A stretch of DNA of 64,000 nt from Echinostoma caproni (lineage: Eukaryota; Platyhelminthes; Trematoda; Plagiorchiida; Echinostomatidae), in assembly GCA_900618425.1 (NCBI GenBank), contig UZAN01039950.1, forward strand, positions 1 through 64,000, in the 5' to 3' direction. The notes beneath the pieces are model-generated. The model made no database searches, was not told the DNA's origin, and saw only the letters and a list, made by a program, of their open reading frames with translations. Below, in pieces: positions 1 to 12,057 of this stretch (position 1 is its first letter; every line of letters begins with the position of its first letter). A program made the position numbers and the translations under genes.

Positions 1-1
1 A

Positions 2-244
2 CTGAAGAACCCAAACCATCCGTGTCGATCGCTTCTCATGTTATCGAACAATGTACACCTAAGGGGACACCGTTTCAAACTACTGATTCCAAAGTCTCGA
101 CTGGATTGCCGGCGCCAGTCTTTTGCTGTCAGAGTATGCAAATCTTGGAATGCCCTTCCATCTCATGTCGTTTGTGCACCCACTATTGAATCTTTCAAGC
201 AGAGACTCGACAAAATCTTGGCACACCTCACATTCGTACACTAA
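2..244 (+). pseudogene. C-terminal end of CR1/jockey-like LINE polyprotein, cut by the window edge
   Basis: The frame is open from base 2 to the stop at 242-244, so the element continues to the left of the window. The peptide carries the signature of the extreme C-terminus of CR1/jockey-type non-LTR retrotransposon ORF2: HLRGHRFKL, then RLDCRRQSFAVRV, then SWNALPSHVV and FKQRLDKIL. The same block recurs in this window at 50866-51062 (minus, HLRGHPLKV and VWNSFPSDVV) and, more decayed, near 15390-15560 (plus), so the three belong to one family. The end lies beyond the RT domain, and its role in this LINE group is not well defined. No stop interrupts the visible part, but only about 80 residues are present. 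Family assignment is by motif recognition, not by search. Confidence 0.8.
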
Positions 245-416
245 AGGCAAACGGGATTCACTGTAGCCTACATTCTCTATCTCCTACCCGGATCTCTATG
301 TGACTCCTTTTTTTGATGTGTAACGATTCATCTATGTAAACATCCTATGGGACAAGAGAAGCACCAGCTTGTAAGCTATTCCCATAATAAAACTTTGACT
401 TTGACTTTGACTTTGG
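245..416 (+). repeat. LINE 3' UTR and TTTGAC-repeat tail
   Basis: This follows the stop of the upstream LINE fragment. It ends in a conserved block (gtaagctattcccataata) followed by about three units of TTTGAC near 393-414, which is the simple-repeat 3' tail of this family. The same tail ends the copies at 15683-15725 (plus), 16005-16052 (minus) and 50725-50760 (minus). The repeated tail fixes the 3' boundary of the element at about 415. Confidence 0.75.
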
Positions 417-2493
417 CGTCTGCATTCGATGGAAAAATAAATAATCCTTACTGAGCATTCTGAACCATGAAGATACACCGTCTCTTGTCTAAATGCAATC
501 ACTGATCTCATATGATCTGATCAGGTCATACAGGATTCGCATTGAAAACTGTTGGTTTCTATATAAACCGAGTAAATATCGAAGCATGGCAGTCAAATGG
601 ATTCAGTCGCGTCCAAGGAAATGAAACGATGTAAACGACTTAATATCAGCATCCGATCGAATACCATTGATTATTTTATCAAAAACTAACACAAATGTGT
701 CTACTGCAGGACATTTATGAAGGGTGATTGAAAAAATGTTTCAGGTCTCCTGGAATACACACCAGCAATACAAGTGTGTAGCAAACGGGGACATCATCAA
801 TGGATAAAACACAAATAGACAAGTTGACTACCAGGAAGCGGGACTTGTTATATGACCCTAGCTATCATTATTGGGGAGCTAATTAATTAAAATAACTTGC
901 TATAGTTTCAATCTACTGAACCATCTGGTAAATGAACTAGATACGTCATTCCAATAATGTGACTAGTGTACGATCATACCAACTTAGATAAGCTGTTGCA
1001 AATTGTTTTGTGTCACTTTGTGCCTTCAAAAATTCCCAAAGTTCAAAATATAGTTAATTTTAGTACTTGTTTATTATGCAAAAATCAATACAGCAAAAAC
1101 GTTGAACCCCATAATCCAATGATATACTGCCCACGGTTTGGTAAAATGGACCTTCAAGCTAGCACCAGCTTGTTGATTATGGTTTAAAGACAGGTAGGTT
1201 TTAGTTTAGAGAAAAGATCAAACATGGAGGGAGTGTTACACAATCCTGTTGTTCTTTAAAGAAACATGGCTGAATGTAAGGCACGCGATACCTCTAGATT
1301 GTTGCCCAAACCGAGTGATTGGTCGCTTGTGTACGAGACCTGTGAGGAAGAACAAGTGGAGGAGGGATGTAAGAGGTGAGTTCGTTTGAGCAGAAACTGA
1401 AATCGTATCGTTTCCATAGAGATAAAGAATCCAGTGCTCGACGGTAAGATAGCGACTGAAAGTTACTGTAATGAGAGCTCAACTCATGCCTCAGCTCCTT
1501 CGCATCGGGTGTTACGCGGCTGGTCATCCTAGCTAACGATCTAACCAGTACTGACAGGCCCAATGATCATTGATCTGTATTTCACTCACTGACCCCATAA
1601 ATCATGTTCACAGAATTACAGTCAACCTGTTCCAGTTCAGTGAATTGTTTTCCCCAACCAGGGGTGTACAGTTATAACAGTTACCTGTTTGTGGCGAGTC
1701 GTTGATGTAAAGAATGTCCTTACGTTGAATCTAATGAAGAAGACACCGAGCGGTGGACAAAGCACAACTCCCAAAATGACTACACCATCCACGTAGGGGG
1801 GATTTGTGCTTCGTAAGGCAAGAAGAGGTAGCGATCGAACGTCTAATGTGAAAGAGAAACCTGATCATTGCTGCACAGTGTGAGGGGCCTGTAGACACAG
1901 TCACCATGAAGGAGAAGACAAGAATAATTGCAACTGGTCGCAGGGAGCTATGGTTTGACGACTAGTTGAGTTCAATATTAATGGAGGGTAAACGATCTAT
2001 GTCTGCGAGATATGAACATGTGAGAGGTTCGAATAATACTATAACTTGCACGAGTTTGACAATCCCAAACAAAAATATTACCGAGCTCATAGTTTGCGGA
2101 TTTGCGGAGGAAAGGGTATAGTTCTCCTAGGCTAGAGGTAATGGTGGGGCAGAAGTAATAGGACAAAGTTTACTTTAGGGTAGTCGCATGGGTAAAGGCA
2201 TGGATACGCTTGGAAGTCAAAGAAACATCAACGATGGACAACAGAAAACTGAAAAGGAGAGCACAATCAATTTGGAAACAAAAACATTCATGGGTACAAA
2301 ACAATACACGGCCCCATCGACTCCAAAAGGGATGCTGCGTTCGTGGATATAGCTTGCTATCCAGGAGAGAATCTCCTAGGGATATCTGTAGCAAATCTGC
2401 GAAAGTTTTCTTCATCTGTGCAGCGACATTATTTGGGTTTCCCCGTGACTTATGAATGCAGATTCCCATGTTTGTGAACCGGGCGACAGAAGA
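417..2493. other. No gene recognised
   Basis: AT-rich sequence with only short unsupported open frames on both strands (for example 1294-1563 minus and 2210-2455 plus). None shows a known motif or convincing splice signals. The part nearest 2494 may be the decayed continuation of the LINE RT described next, but I could not recognise RT motifs in it. Confidence 0.5.
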
Positions 2494-2976
2494 TCACCGA
2501 TGCGTCGATGAAAACGGAAACAAAACCGCGAAGCATTTTGATCTGCTCCAGGTGCCTCGTAGCAGATCAGTAAGAACTAATTCCACAAAATTCGAGATAG
2601 GTGATTCAAGAGAGATGGGGCGATAGTTATTTGGTTTTGAATGGTCACCGCGCTTGCAGATGTCAAATATTTTGGATACTTTCCATGGGGTTTGGACTAA
2701 TGCAAATTCGAATGAAAGACATAATAAACGGTATAGGAAGGGGGGCAGTTCCAAGGCGCGCATAGTGAGGATAATGAGAAGATTCCCGTCGGGTCCACGT
2801 GGCTTGTGTTGGTCCACTAATAAGAGGAACTGACGTATATTTCTGGTGTAAATGTGTAGTATGAAAAGATGAATCGAGGTTGGTATGTGAAGAGGTGGAT
2901 AATGATTTGGCCAGGTGGCACTGGAAACGAAATGGAGACAAGCATTGAGCCCGGTTGTTGCAAGGAGGTTGTTCAA
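2494..2976 (-). pseudogene. LINE reverse transcriptase fragment (N-terminal fingers region)
   Basis: The minus-strand peptide contains the early RT blocks of non-LTR retrotransposons: KPRGPDGNLL (residues about 58-67), WKVSKIFDICKRGDHSKP (about 98-115) and NNYRPISLESPISNFVELVL (about 117-136). These correspond to the fingers region upstream of the catalytic aspartates. The remaining RT motifs (LDFSKAF, the polymerase DD box) are not seen downstream toward base 2000, so the element is truncated or too decayed. A minus-strand frame at 3068-3304, rich in basic residues, could be remains of the linker between endonuclease and RT; that is only a guess. The sequence differs clearly from the LINE at 50.7-53.3 kb, so this is probably a second LINE family. 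Non-functional. Confidence 0.7.
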
Positions 2977-5026
2977 TAGGTCATCAGATGATTTAACGAT
3001 GGATGGGAAGTTCGTGAAATGGAAATCACCGGCTACCGCCTAAGAAATTAACCAGAAAGCTCGGCATTCAAATGAAGCGGCTGGTAACAGTTTTGGTTTT
3101 TGCTCGAAGATTTGCTTTTCCTATATGCTGTTTGTTAAGTGCTAGCATGAACAAATGGCGGAATCGTAGGAAGAATGAGCCATTCAAGCGATGGACCGCT
3201 GATTTCGTTTGACCATTCCGGATAAGGAGGTTTGTCGAGAAGTACATTGGTACATACATGGCGAAACAATTTCGGGGATAGAGACATTGGTAGAGAAACA
3301 ACAATCATTCAACGGGTAGCACACCGTAACTTAACGAATGCTACAATAATAAGCAGGTCCACACCACCGATACGTACATCTGAAATTAACAGGAAAAGTT
3401 AAAGATTAACTTGGATAGAAAGTGAAATAAAACAATGTGGTCCGATGAACCCAGGAGAGAAGCTGGGGCAATATTGGAAAATATTTGTGAGTTAGATGCG
3501 ATAACAATATGCGGTACCAACAATATTTTGGTTGAAACCGTGAATGTTATTGTATTGAATGACCATCTCTTTGGGTAGTTATTTTGTTTCTCTTAGTATT
3601 TCTAGTCAGATGCGACAGGTAATCGGCAGCCTAGCCCCGTAACTTCCAGTGTGAACCACGTAAGATTCTGGTGGCCAGTTTGTGGTATTAACGACGACTT
3701 CAGCAGAGCCATCGATCATGGTAAACGTGCCCATGTATTTCCATCAGCAAAATCGGATGGTACATAAAAGTCTCGCAGCGATCAAGGAATTACCCAGTAT
3801 TGTTCTTCCTGCTCGCGCATGAATAGGAATAGGTATTGTTCAGTTTTGAATTTCAACTACTTTTGATATCACTTCAGCCTTGTTATTATTATTATTGTTG
3901 TTCATACAGTTATCAAGAAACAAAACGCAAATGATCAAGTAGCAATGTAATAATTAGAGTTTTCAGGGCTCAGTGACAGCTCTAAACTCCGAGTACATAC
4001 CATTGCTGTGATCTGGTGGATTTGGGCACCGCATTTAGCTTCGCCTTATAATAACCACTCATCTTGCTAGGTTATCACCTCAGATATCTGGTCACACCGA
4101 TTCCATTTTGTCCGAACCATCAACCGTGAAATGACAAAATCTGTTACTAGATCCGACTAAAATATGCTCCATGAGAGGATTTTTGCGTGTAAGTTCTCAT
4201 TAGTTGTATTTTCTTGTCGAAATCAACGTATCAGTATTCTCAGATAAGCATTTGAACAAACTATAGATCATCTGGAACCATCAATCGGCTATCTCCCTAT
4301 AGTAAGTAATGTTTAATTCGAGTTGATACAATGTGCACGTGAGTTTCATTTTTTCCTCTCACGAGCTCTGTTATCAAAAACATCAATGTCAAGTTGGTTG
4401 ATGGGTATACGCTTATTACATATACCACTGAAAGAAATTACTAGTTCATGGCATTCCTTCATCAGACAGGTTGACAGTACTGATTCTAACTAATATATAA
4501 TTAGAGCGTGCGATAGACAAGCAACTTGATGGTAGGAACAGAAGAAATTTACGGTGTAGCAATCATGTTGAGGAAATATTTCTTATTATTACTGGGAATA
4601 AACATAGCAAACATGAATCAGGGTTGAACGATAAAAGGCATCAAACTAATTTTGAGGATTTGGAAAGGAGATTAATCCATTTGTTGATTGGCAGCCTTCC
4701 ATTAATCATGATCTAGGCCAACCTTTACAATTGCATCATATTGCAACGCCAGTCTGGACTTATGCAACTTAGACAAGACTTACAATTTAATCAGAAATTG
4801 ACCGTAAGTAAAACAACCTCCGCTGGAAGGAGAAACGGATGAGCAAGGGGAAAAGACGGAAAGAGATGTTTGCATCCAATGAGATAGAAGTAGTCTGAGA
4901 TTATCCGGTTGTTACCGATACATCGAGTTGACGTGAACAATGAAATCAAAAAAATTATTTTTTGCCTGAACAAATTCGGTGCAGTTAAGCGGTAAATGTC
5001 ATCAACTTATCGCCCGGAGCTATGAG
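2977..5026. other. No gene recognised
   Basis: AT-rich intergenic or intronic sequence. A short TTA-type microsatellite lies at about 3882-3902. Short open frames (3068-3304 minus, 4791-4973 minus) have no recognisable motif. Confidence 0.5.
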
Positions 5027-5140
5027 TTGGAATTACACCACCACCGTCTGACTTTTCCCATTTCCTGTGTTGTATAGCCGGCAGTTGATTGGCCTTCATG
5101 AAACTGTCCCTATTTGTTCAATAAAAAGAATTAAATGAAA
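5027..5140 (+). repeat. SINE family A, 5'-truncated copy
   Basis: This shares the body of the better copy at 29311-29490: a CACCACCACCG block, CTGACTTTTCCCATT, TGTGTTGTAT, a GATTGGCCTTCATGAAA segment and the 3' signature TTCAATAAAAAGAA. The 5' tRNA-like head, including the A box, is missing. The A-rich end after AATAAAAAG marks the 3' side, so the copy is on the plus strand. Confidence 0.7.
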
Positions 5141-5240
5141 AGAATAACAGACAAAACAGACAATAACAGACAAACAACTATTTGAACAATTAACCTTGTC
5201 TTAGAAGCTCATTCGGTGGAGTCCGGTGAATTCTAAAAAA

Positions 5241-5415
5241 ACCTGTCGAGGCAGTCAGCTTACATGCTAACTGGTGGATGCCACATGCCTCTGTAAGAAA
5301 CCTTTCGAGGCAGTCAGCTTACATGCTAACTGGTGGATGCCACATGCCTCTCTGTGTAAACCTGTCGAGGCAGTCGCCTTACGTGCTAACTGGTGGATGC
5401 ACATGCTTCTGTAAG
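5241..5415 (+). repeat. Three tandem ~60-bp modules at the 5' side of SINE family B
   Basis: Three units start at about 5241, 5300 and 5360 (periods 59 and 60). Each begins CCTGTCGAGGCAGTC (or CCTTTCGAGG) and contains GCTAACTGGTGGATGC and CACATGC followed by CTCTGTAAG. The third unit differs slightly (ACGTGCTAAC, one base lost in the ATGC-ACATGC stretch). The copy at 32.5-32.7 kb on the minus strand has only one such unit directly before the same spacer and the same tRNA-like head. The array is therefore part of the mobile unit and varies in copy number. Confidence 0.85.
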
Positions 5416-5462
5416 TTGAATGGGTAAATTCGAATGTGAAAAAGATCAGTGCTATCGGCGTG

Positions 5463-5590
5463 GCCTCGCAGCTCAGCTGGTAGAGCATGCGTGTACAAAG
5501 CGTAGACGGTGTCCCTGCGTGAGTTCGAATCGCACCGAGGCTACTGAACTTTTCACAATCGACATAAAAAGTAAATGAATTGGGATCACG
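5463..5590 (+). mobile_element. SINE family B: tRNA-like head and 3' body
   Basis: 5463-5542 folds as a tRNA-like unit. The acceptor strands GCCTCGC (5463-5469) and CCGAGGC (5535-5541) pair at six of seven positions. An A-box-like CAGCTCAGCTGG (5469-5480) and a clear B box GAGTTCGAATC (5521-5531) form an internal RNA polymerase III promoter. The head is followed by CTACTGAACTTTTCACAATCGACAT, which recurs after the heads at 32.5 kb (minus) and 43.2 kb (plus). A recurring tRNA-like unit with a shared non-tRNA tail is the definition of a tRNA-derived SINE, so I do not call a functional tRNA gene here. The three 60-bp modules lie directly upstream, with a short spacer containing AATTCGAATGTGAAAA that is also conserved at 32.6 kb. 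Confidence 0.75.
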
Positions 5591-6089
5591 TTGAAGGATT
5601 TGGGTAATGTCTCAGCATATATTTATTTCAGTCCTCGACGCAAGGTTTTTCTGGTTTTGGAGTGATAAATACAAACGCTTTTGGTGAGAGATGTTTAAAT
5701 GTGAAAAAAGCAGTCCTGAGCCCGGGCAGCCTTTATATGAGCGGATCAGTGAAGAGAAAAGTCCGAGGTTACCAGTGAAACACTTTTGGGAGTACGAATC
5801 GTTTGAACGCAGCCGGGACCACCCTGACCACCTTGAAGCGATATGCACTGTAACAATAAATACATTTGCACAAGAATCTCTTGAGATGACGGTCGGAATT
5901 AACTGGGGATGTATTTCTTTCATATACGTCTGAATTCAAACTATGCCCCAAGCAAACCGTAGCAGAAAAATCTTGATAGAAAAGAGTAAGTTCCATGCTT
6001 AGTGTGGGTGGAATACTCTCTCTCAGGTTGCCCATTCAAGATAGGTTAATTTTCTTGAGGAAACCACAATGGGTATCTTTGAATAGCCA
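5591..6089. other. No gene recognised
   Basis: Two overlapping antiparallel open frames (5612-5923 minus and 5691-5933 plus) exist, but neither has a recognisable domain or clear splice sites. Nothing else is seen. Confidence 0.45.
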
Positions 6090-6375
6090 AATTTTGATCC
6101 CCAAAGTAGCAGGCCGGTGTGCTAAAACGGTAATCCACTGGGAGCCGGTGTCCAGTTCATACCTTCTGACGGGGTGACACGTCCAAGGTGCACAACACAC
6201 CAAGATGCCCAACAGAGTTGGTGACCACTGGTACAATCATTGAGTACTTGAGTGTGGCTTGTACCCCCCTTCCTGGTTGGTTGGTAATCAGGGTTTTTAG
6301 GCCAACTCCCCTAAGCGAATAGTCAATGCTTCACCGACCCGGTTATTGCCCCGGATGTTAGCCTTTCGTTCTCTG
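6090..6375. other. GC-richer unexplained segment, possible old repeat
   Basis: The base composition rises above its neighbours. The segment contains GGTGTGCTAAAACGGTAATCC, a CTGACGGGGTGACACGTCC stretch and a TTGGTTGGTAATCAGGG stretch. Composition and the absence of a long frame suggest a transposable-element remnant or terminal repeat. No second copy is visible inside the window, so the class is unknown. Confidence 0.3.
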
Positions 6376-9300
6376 ATAAAAATATACAGAAACAAGAAGG
6401 CAGTAAAAAGGGTTTTCTCGGCAGTTGCTGTTTTCATACGTTTGGTCGTTTAGGAGCATTTCGTGAGTTTCAAAGATGGGATGACTATCCACAACCCACG
6501 ATACCCACCTTCGGGTTCGGGTGGGAAATACCAGAAACCAATTACGGTCTTGCGCTCTTCAGTGTGCATAAAACCTTCATGAAACTTAGATGTGTTCACG
6601 GGGAGTTTGGTTTGAAGGATAGCTTAGATCATGTTGTTAAACGGCGTTCAGTTAGATTTCAAATCTATTTAATCATGGCTCATTGGCGTTCTTGAGAATT
6701 TCATTTAAACAAGTTACCACATTATTTCCACGAAACATGTATGGAGACAAAGCTGCACTTCTTATGACAACAGAACTTTTCATATTGGGCTTTGGAATGT
6801 GTGTACCAAAGCTGATACGTTCAGTTAGGTTGAGATAGAAACCCTCTGGTTATTGAAAAAACGAATGGGGTACAATGAGAATGTCCCACCTTTGGAATTA
6901 GTAACACCTGCCCCCTCCCTATCAAATAAAAGAGTAATTATAAATGAGCATAACTCATTAATTTTATAACTCTTTAAAGATCAAATCCCCAAATATTAGG
7001 GTAACTTCATTACGCTCAAGTGGTGTATCTCAAGGAATTCCAAGCTAATATTGGTCACATGGAAATACGATGGATAGGCAGCTAAGATTAGTAAGTTTCG
7101 TTACCAAAAGTTAATAACTGGCTGAATATTTTTTTTTTGAAGCTTATCACGGTGAGTCCGATAGTTCAAACTATTTGCATGGCATGCATGAATGCGTAAT
7201 CCAAATACCGTAGGATGATAAACACCATTGGATCCGGCCCACCACCTGTAAGAAACCATCTGCATCTGATCGGACTAAGTTCACGCGTTTTCGTGCCAAT
7301 GAGCATATATACATCATTAAAATAGACAACACGTTCCGCATAATAATGCTTTTGGCTTGATCAGAAACCAGACCAACAGGAGTGATCATTTTCCAAGGAA
7401 TTGGTAACGATCATCATACCAAACCAGAGGAGTATTCTAGCATTTATAATGATTCTGTTGGCGAACATTGAATCCTTACAGATCACACCGTTTAGGTTTG
7501 ACCTGTGCCCACATTCCGTCATTTTTCCACTGAAACCAATATGACACTATATCTCTTCTCCACTAGTTATCTGTTGAGAAAATTAGAAATGTTTGTGGCC
7601 GTTAGGGAAATGGGATCCGTGTTTTATAGTCCCGTAAATAAGCCCAATCAATATTTTCGTATAATCTCTTAGTTGCAGTGAACAGCTATATGCTTTTGCT
7701 ATTCGCGCACTGTTAATAGTGAGAAAGAAAACACTTTCAACTGAAGGAAAATGAGCAGACCAGAAAATACATTCTTTCGGATCAATGCTTTTACATTGTT
7801 TTCATTAAATCCACTATGGATAACCATAGAGTAACAAACCACTGACAAACAATTAGAATACTTCCATCCGTTCAGTGAAATTCTTTCATGTTATGGCCCA
7901 ATAACTGCGGAAGTCTACCCTTGACCAAGCATTTCTCGGACGTGTTCGCACAATCCAAACTTTCTTTCCGTGAGTAGCTGAAAATCCGCGCTGATCACAC
8001 CATCACTTTTCTCTCTCCGCCCAATACGAACGCTATTTGTGACCGGCTTGAATAATCAACCCGAATATCAACTGTCACAGAGTGTTCTCGTGAAAATATC
8101 AATTACTTGAACGTTGCAACTCATGAATAATGTTTAAGATAAAAGCGAACATCTAGATTGTGCGCAGTTCTGTTATTCTCAGGATTACAGATTTGATAGT
8201 TGTAGACAAATGTTCTCTTTAGTCTAGATGCATATGGCATCCACGGGGCTCAAGGGTGTAACGTTTAGATGGAAAATGGTAAGAGTACATTGTTTCAATT
8301 CACATCATGGCTAATTCTAGTCACCTGTAAGCATGTAACTCAATGTGAAGAAAGTAGAGCTCGTATGTGAGTACGCATACACATTGGTGAAGAAAGTTAT
8401 TTTTAGTTTGACGATTGTTTTTGTGTAGTATATTTATATTATATTATATATATATTATATTATATTTTATTGTATATTTATGATAATTAAATCCCTTCTC
8501 GAACATATTTGGATGAAGCATCCTAAATGGCAACCATACCAAAGTACGGCACCTAGTTGTGTAGAAGCACTGAGTAAGTAGCGAGAAACTCCAAGATTGG
8601 AACCACAGAAGTAGAGCACAAACTGTACAAAAACATGAAGTAATGCGTGCAATCAAATTGGATGATCGTTGTTCGTCTGGAAGTGAAATACATAAAACGG
8701 TAAAAACAGCATTTTTGAGGTTAAATACTTATTTTTCTTCGATCAACCACAGCATTGCAATCTGTTTTTTTAAAAGCATAAGCTAAACGATAACTCGATC
8801 ACAAGTGCATCGAACGGCTGTTGATGTGATTTCTCCATCCTAGTCCCTGGTAATTTTCTTGTGTGCTTCTTAAGTTAATTTTGGTCACTGCATTGCGGAT
8901 ACTGTTGAGTTACTTCATGCACTACGATAATTACCTAAAAACCGATTTGAACCCCATGATACCTCGATTGTGAATTATTCGTTTGTATACTGCCCGAACA
9001 TTACTGACTGGTCACTATTTGGAATGGGGCTTGGTGTTCGCATCTCATCGTTACTCTTCAGTATGTAACAAATCGGTGAATCCACTGTGACCTCTGAAGA
9101 TAATTGTTGTTCTACCAGGAGAACGTCAAGCAAAAACAATTTAGTGCCGAATGGAATTCTTTTATTTCGCAAAACAAATTACATTATTCCATTTCTCGTT
9201 CCATCTGATTAGCCTCAACAAAGTATCATGTGACGTCCACCAGTGAAATTCAACCAATTAAATTACTAATTACATTTGACAATTAACAATTGCAAGGAAT

Positions 9301-10789
9301 ATGTGGTACATTGCGTGCAATACATTGAATACGATAAAAAATGTCGGCCGGGGCTGGTGAGAATTGCAGCATGATGAATGGGGAAAGAGAGAAACTAAAT
9401 TGAGATGCAATTAACTTAAATCGACAGAATAAATTCAACGGGACAAACGTGTGGTCACAACTTAGGTGAGCAATAATAAACCTGAGATGATTTTTTCCGC
9501 AAAATCTAGTAATGCGATTTAGGAAGGATGATGATTTCAAACTCAGTACGTGTGTTTTTACCAACAAAAACAACTTCCAAATCCGTGGTGTGATTGAGCC
9601 ACGTGGGGCAAAAAGCAATTAAAAAATATCACGTATTTGCTGTTCAGGTAGTTAAACAAAGATCTACCATCCGTCCATAGAAGTTGGCTGAAATAGCCGG
9701 AACACCATGGAGTGCGACATTTGGAAATAGCTTGAAGAAAGAAAGAAAATAAGCTCAGAAATTGACTCAACGGTATGAGACCGAATTTCAATAATAGTAG
9801 TCCTTCCGCATGATCGGGAAACGCTCATACAACAGAGTGAGATGAGAAACGGGAGTATGGGGAAATCTACCATTTTCGAATGGAAGACGATTTCCGCCTG
9901 GATTCACCGGGCTCGACCCAAATGGATTTGTGGAAACCGAAATAACTCAGGGTGGGGTAGAGGGGAAAATTTGATCTAAAAGCATTACACAATAAACCGA
10001 TGAGAACACAAGAAAACAGATAATTACTTTGGGAATAATGGGAAAACAAAGAAAACATAATTCATCTGGATTTCAGAGGGAATATGGAAAGAAAAAACTA
10101 ATTCAGAATACTAAGTGATACAAAAGATCATAAACCGAGTCATGTGTGAGGTAGGAATGTTGAGTGTGCTATAAGAGCTAATGGGCGAGCATAAAAGCAC
10201 GCAACCAAGGATGCTGTCACGATGACTTACTCAAATGTGTATGCGTGTATGCGTTCGTTCGCGAGAGCTGGTCTCAACTGTAGATGCTCCTACTCCTTGA
10301 TAGATGAATCAACGATGTACCGGGAAGAACAGAATCTCTGCCAGTCTCAACCAAAATGGGCGAAACTTGAGTGAAATAATGCTCACGCCGTCAAGTTGAA
10401 TTGCGAAACATTTGACTATTTCAAAACCAGTGAACTTCATAACAAACCGCTACCGATAACCGAACAGCTCCTGAATGAGAAAGTGTTATGTTCCAAGTGT
10501 TTCGGTAAAATCTTCAAAATTAATAAGAGCATCTACTTTGAGAATTGTTAACACTGATTAGAATTCAGTGCTGAGTAGATTTGGATTGTCCAAGCTGTCT
10601 CACAGAGCACATCTCTAACAAAGCTGATTGGGGAATAAATTTGTTTTCATTTTTTTGTAATCATGTTGATATATAACCATATATCAATAACTAGGATTAC
10701 ATTTGTCCCAAAAAACACCTGCACAGCAAAGAGTTACTGGATTTGATTTCATTAAGACTCCACAAGTAACATTTACAAAGATGAAATAG
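6376..10789. other. No gene recognised; one AT microsatellite
   Basis: AT-rich sequence with short, unsupported frames on both strands (for example 9283-9618 minus and 9558-9791 minus, low-complexity Phe/Ser/Leu peptides). A TATAT/ATATTAT simple repeat lies at about 8430-8476. No motif, RNA gene or clear repeat copy was recognised elsewhere. Confidence 0.5.
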
Positions 10790-10792
10790 TTG

Positions 10793-11050
10793 TTTGTTCA
10801 CCCATCCGATCATCAGAATGACGGGGGATATCTATTTGTTTCTTCAGGCACGCTGACATACAGAGGGTGGTGGTTGGCCCGGCAAGTGCCCTTCACGTTT
10901 GTCGTGGCTAGCATCCGAAAGCGCGAGTGCCTTGATACTTTACTGCAAACTTCGTACCGAGGGTGGAATGCACAGGTCATACGTCCAGTTGCATTCACTT
11001 CATTTAGGTGCGAAATCACTACACTGAACTGTACTACGCGTTGGTTGTGA
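10793..11050 (+). other. GC-richer open stretch of unknown nature
   Basis: An open frame of about 86 codons reads through a GC-richer island and includes peptides such as GGYLFVSSGTLTYRGWWLAR and TSYRGWNAQVIRPVAFTSF. The opposite strand is also open for about 68 codons over the same bases, which weakens the case. There is no ATG at the start and no convincing splice acceptor. It could be a piece of an unrecognised repeat or a decayed exon. I assign no function. Confidence 0.2.
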
Positions 11051-12057
11051 ATCTGATTCCCAGTTTCATAGTGAAATCAGTTTTCTAATCTATGATATGA
11101 ATAATTTTCAGGAGGTTAGGTTTACGGAACTGAAGGTGAGACCGACGTTGTAATTTCATTCCCCTGATTTGACTTACCAGGAGCGGTAAAAGGGAGAAGG
11201 CCCAGGTTGCACTATATATGACGATGTTCAGAGTCTGGATGAGAGGAAAAGTAGTCACACGGTACCGTCACAATAAAACCAATGTCGTATCACAATAATG
11301 ATTCACACTATTTTATTGGTCCGTAGTCTAACAATGCATACAAGAATGCACAAGCAGTCTAACAACCAGAAACCGGTCGAATGTATCAATGAAAGATAGC
11401 GAGATTGCATCAACCAACTGGCGACTGTTTACCTAGAAGACCTTACTGTCCTTGAACTTGAAAACCCGGATGATCATACATCAATTTTTGCAAAGGCCAA
11501 TTGTTTCGTGTGAACGGATGATCGATAAGAAAGAGCAGATAACTGTTACATATTCGTGATAACAGTAGTGCTTCGACCAAGTTGCTTTATTGACCCAATT
11601 TTGAATTATCCATTCTCATTGCAATGGGTTTGGCAGATTTACGTCCTAGGTGAACTCTTTATCAACCATTGCGCAAACTTTGCACGCACGTAGCAAAGTG
11701 GGCTATCTGTGCGGACGCTGGGTAGTCCCGAAATCGTCATAAAACTAACTCGTTTGCTTTTATATCTTTAGGCAAAATATGTTTGCCAAGGACCGAGATC
11801 CCCTGCGGATGATCACTGTTACTTTTCCACACCATAAGCAAATTACCAGTTGTTGTATCAAGTGTTCCATCGATCCCAAAACGGTTCGACATCTTAACAC
11901 GCTGGCTGTCTCTGCCTAAGTCTATATTCTCTCTGCTACCCCTGACTAAAAACTAAGCAAGATAGACAAAAATGAGTTCATCATTTCAATATTGTTCTTT
12001 TTCGTTCAGTACTACAACACTTACTCAGATGAACAAATGGAAATTAGTTTGAGTTCA

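Noticed and set aside
5463..5542. Functional tRNA gene
   Set aside because: The tRNA-like fold recurs with the same non-tRNA tail at 32.5 and 43.2 kb, and the acceptor has a mismatch, so it is a SINE head.
9283..10058. Several overlapping minus-strand frames of 63-111 codons
   Set aside because: Phe/Ser/Leu-rich peptides from an A-rich plus strand, without motifs or splice signals.
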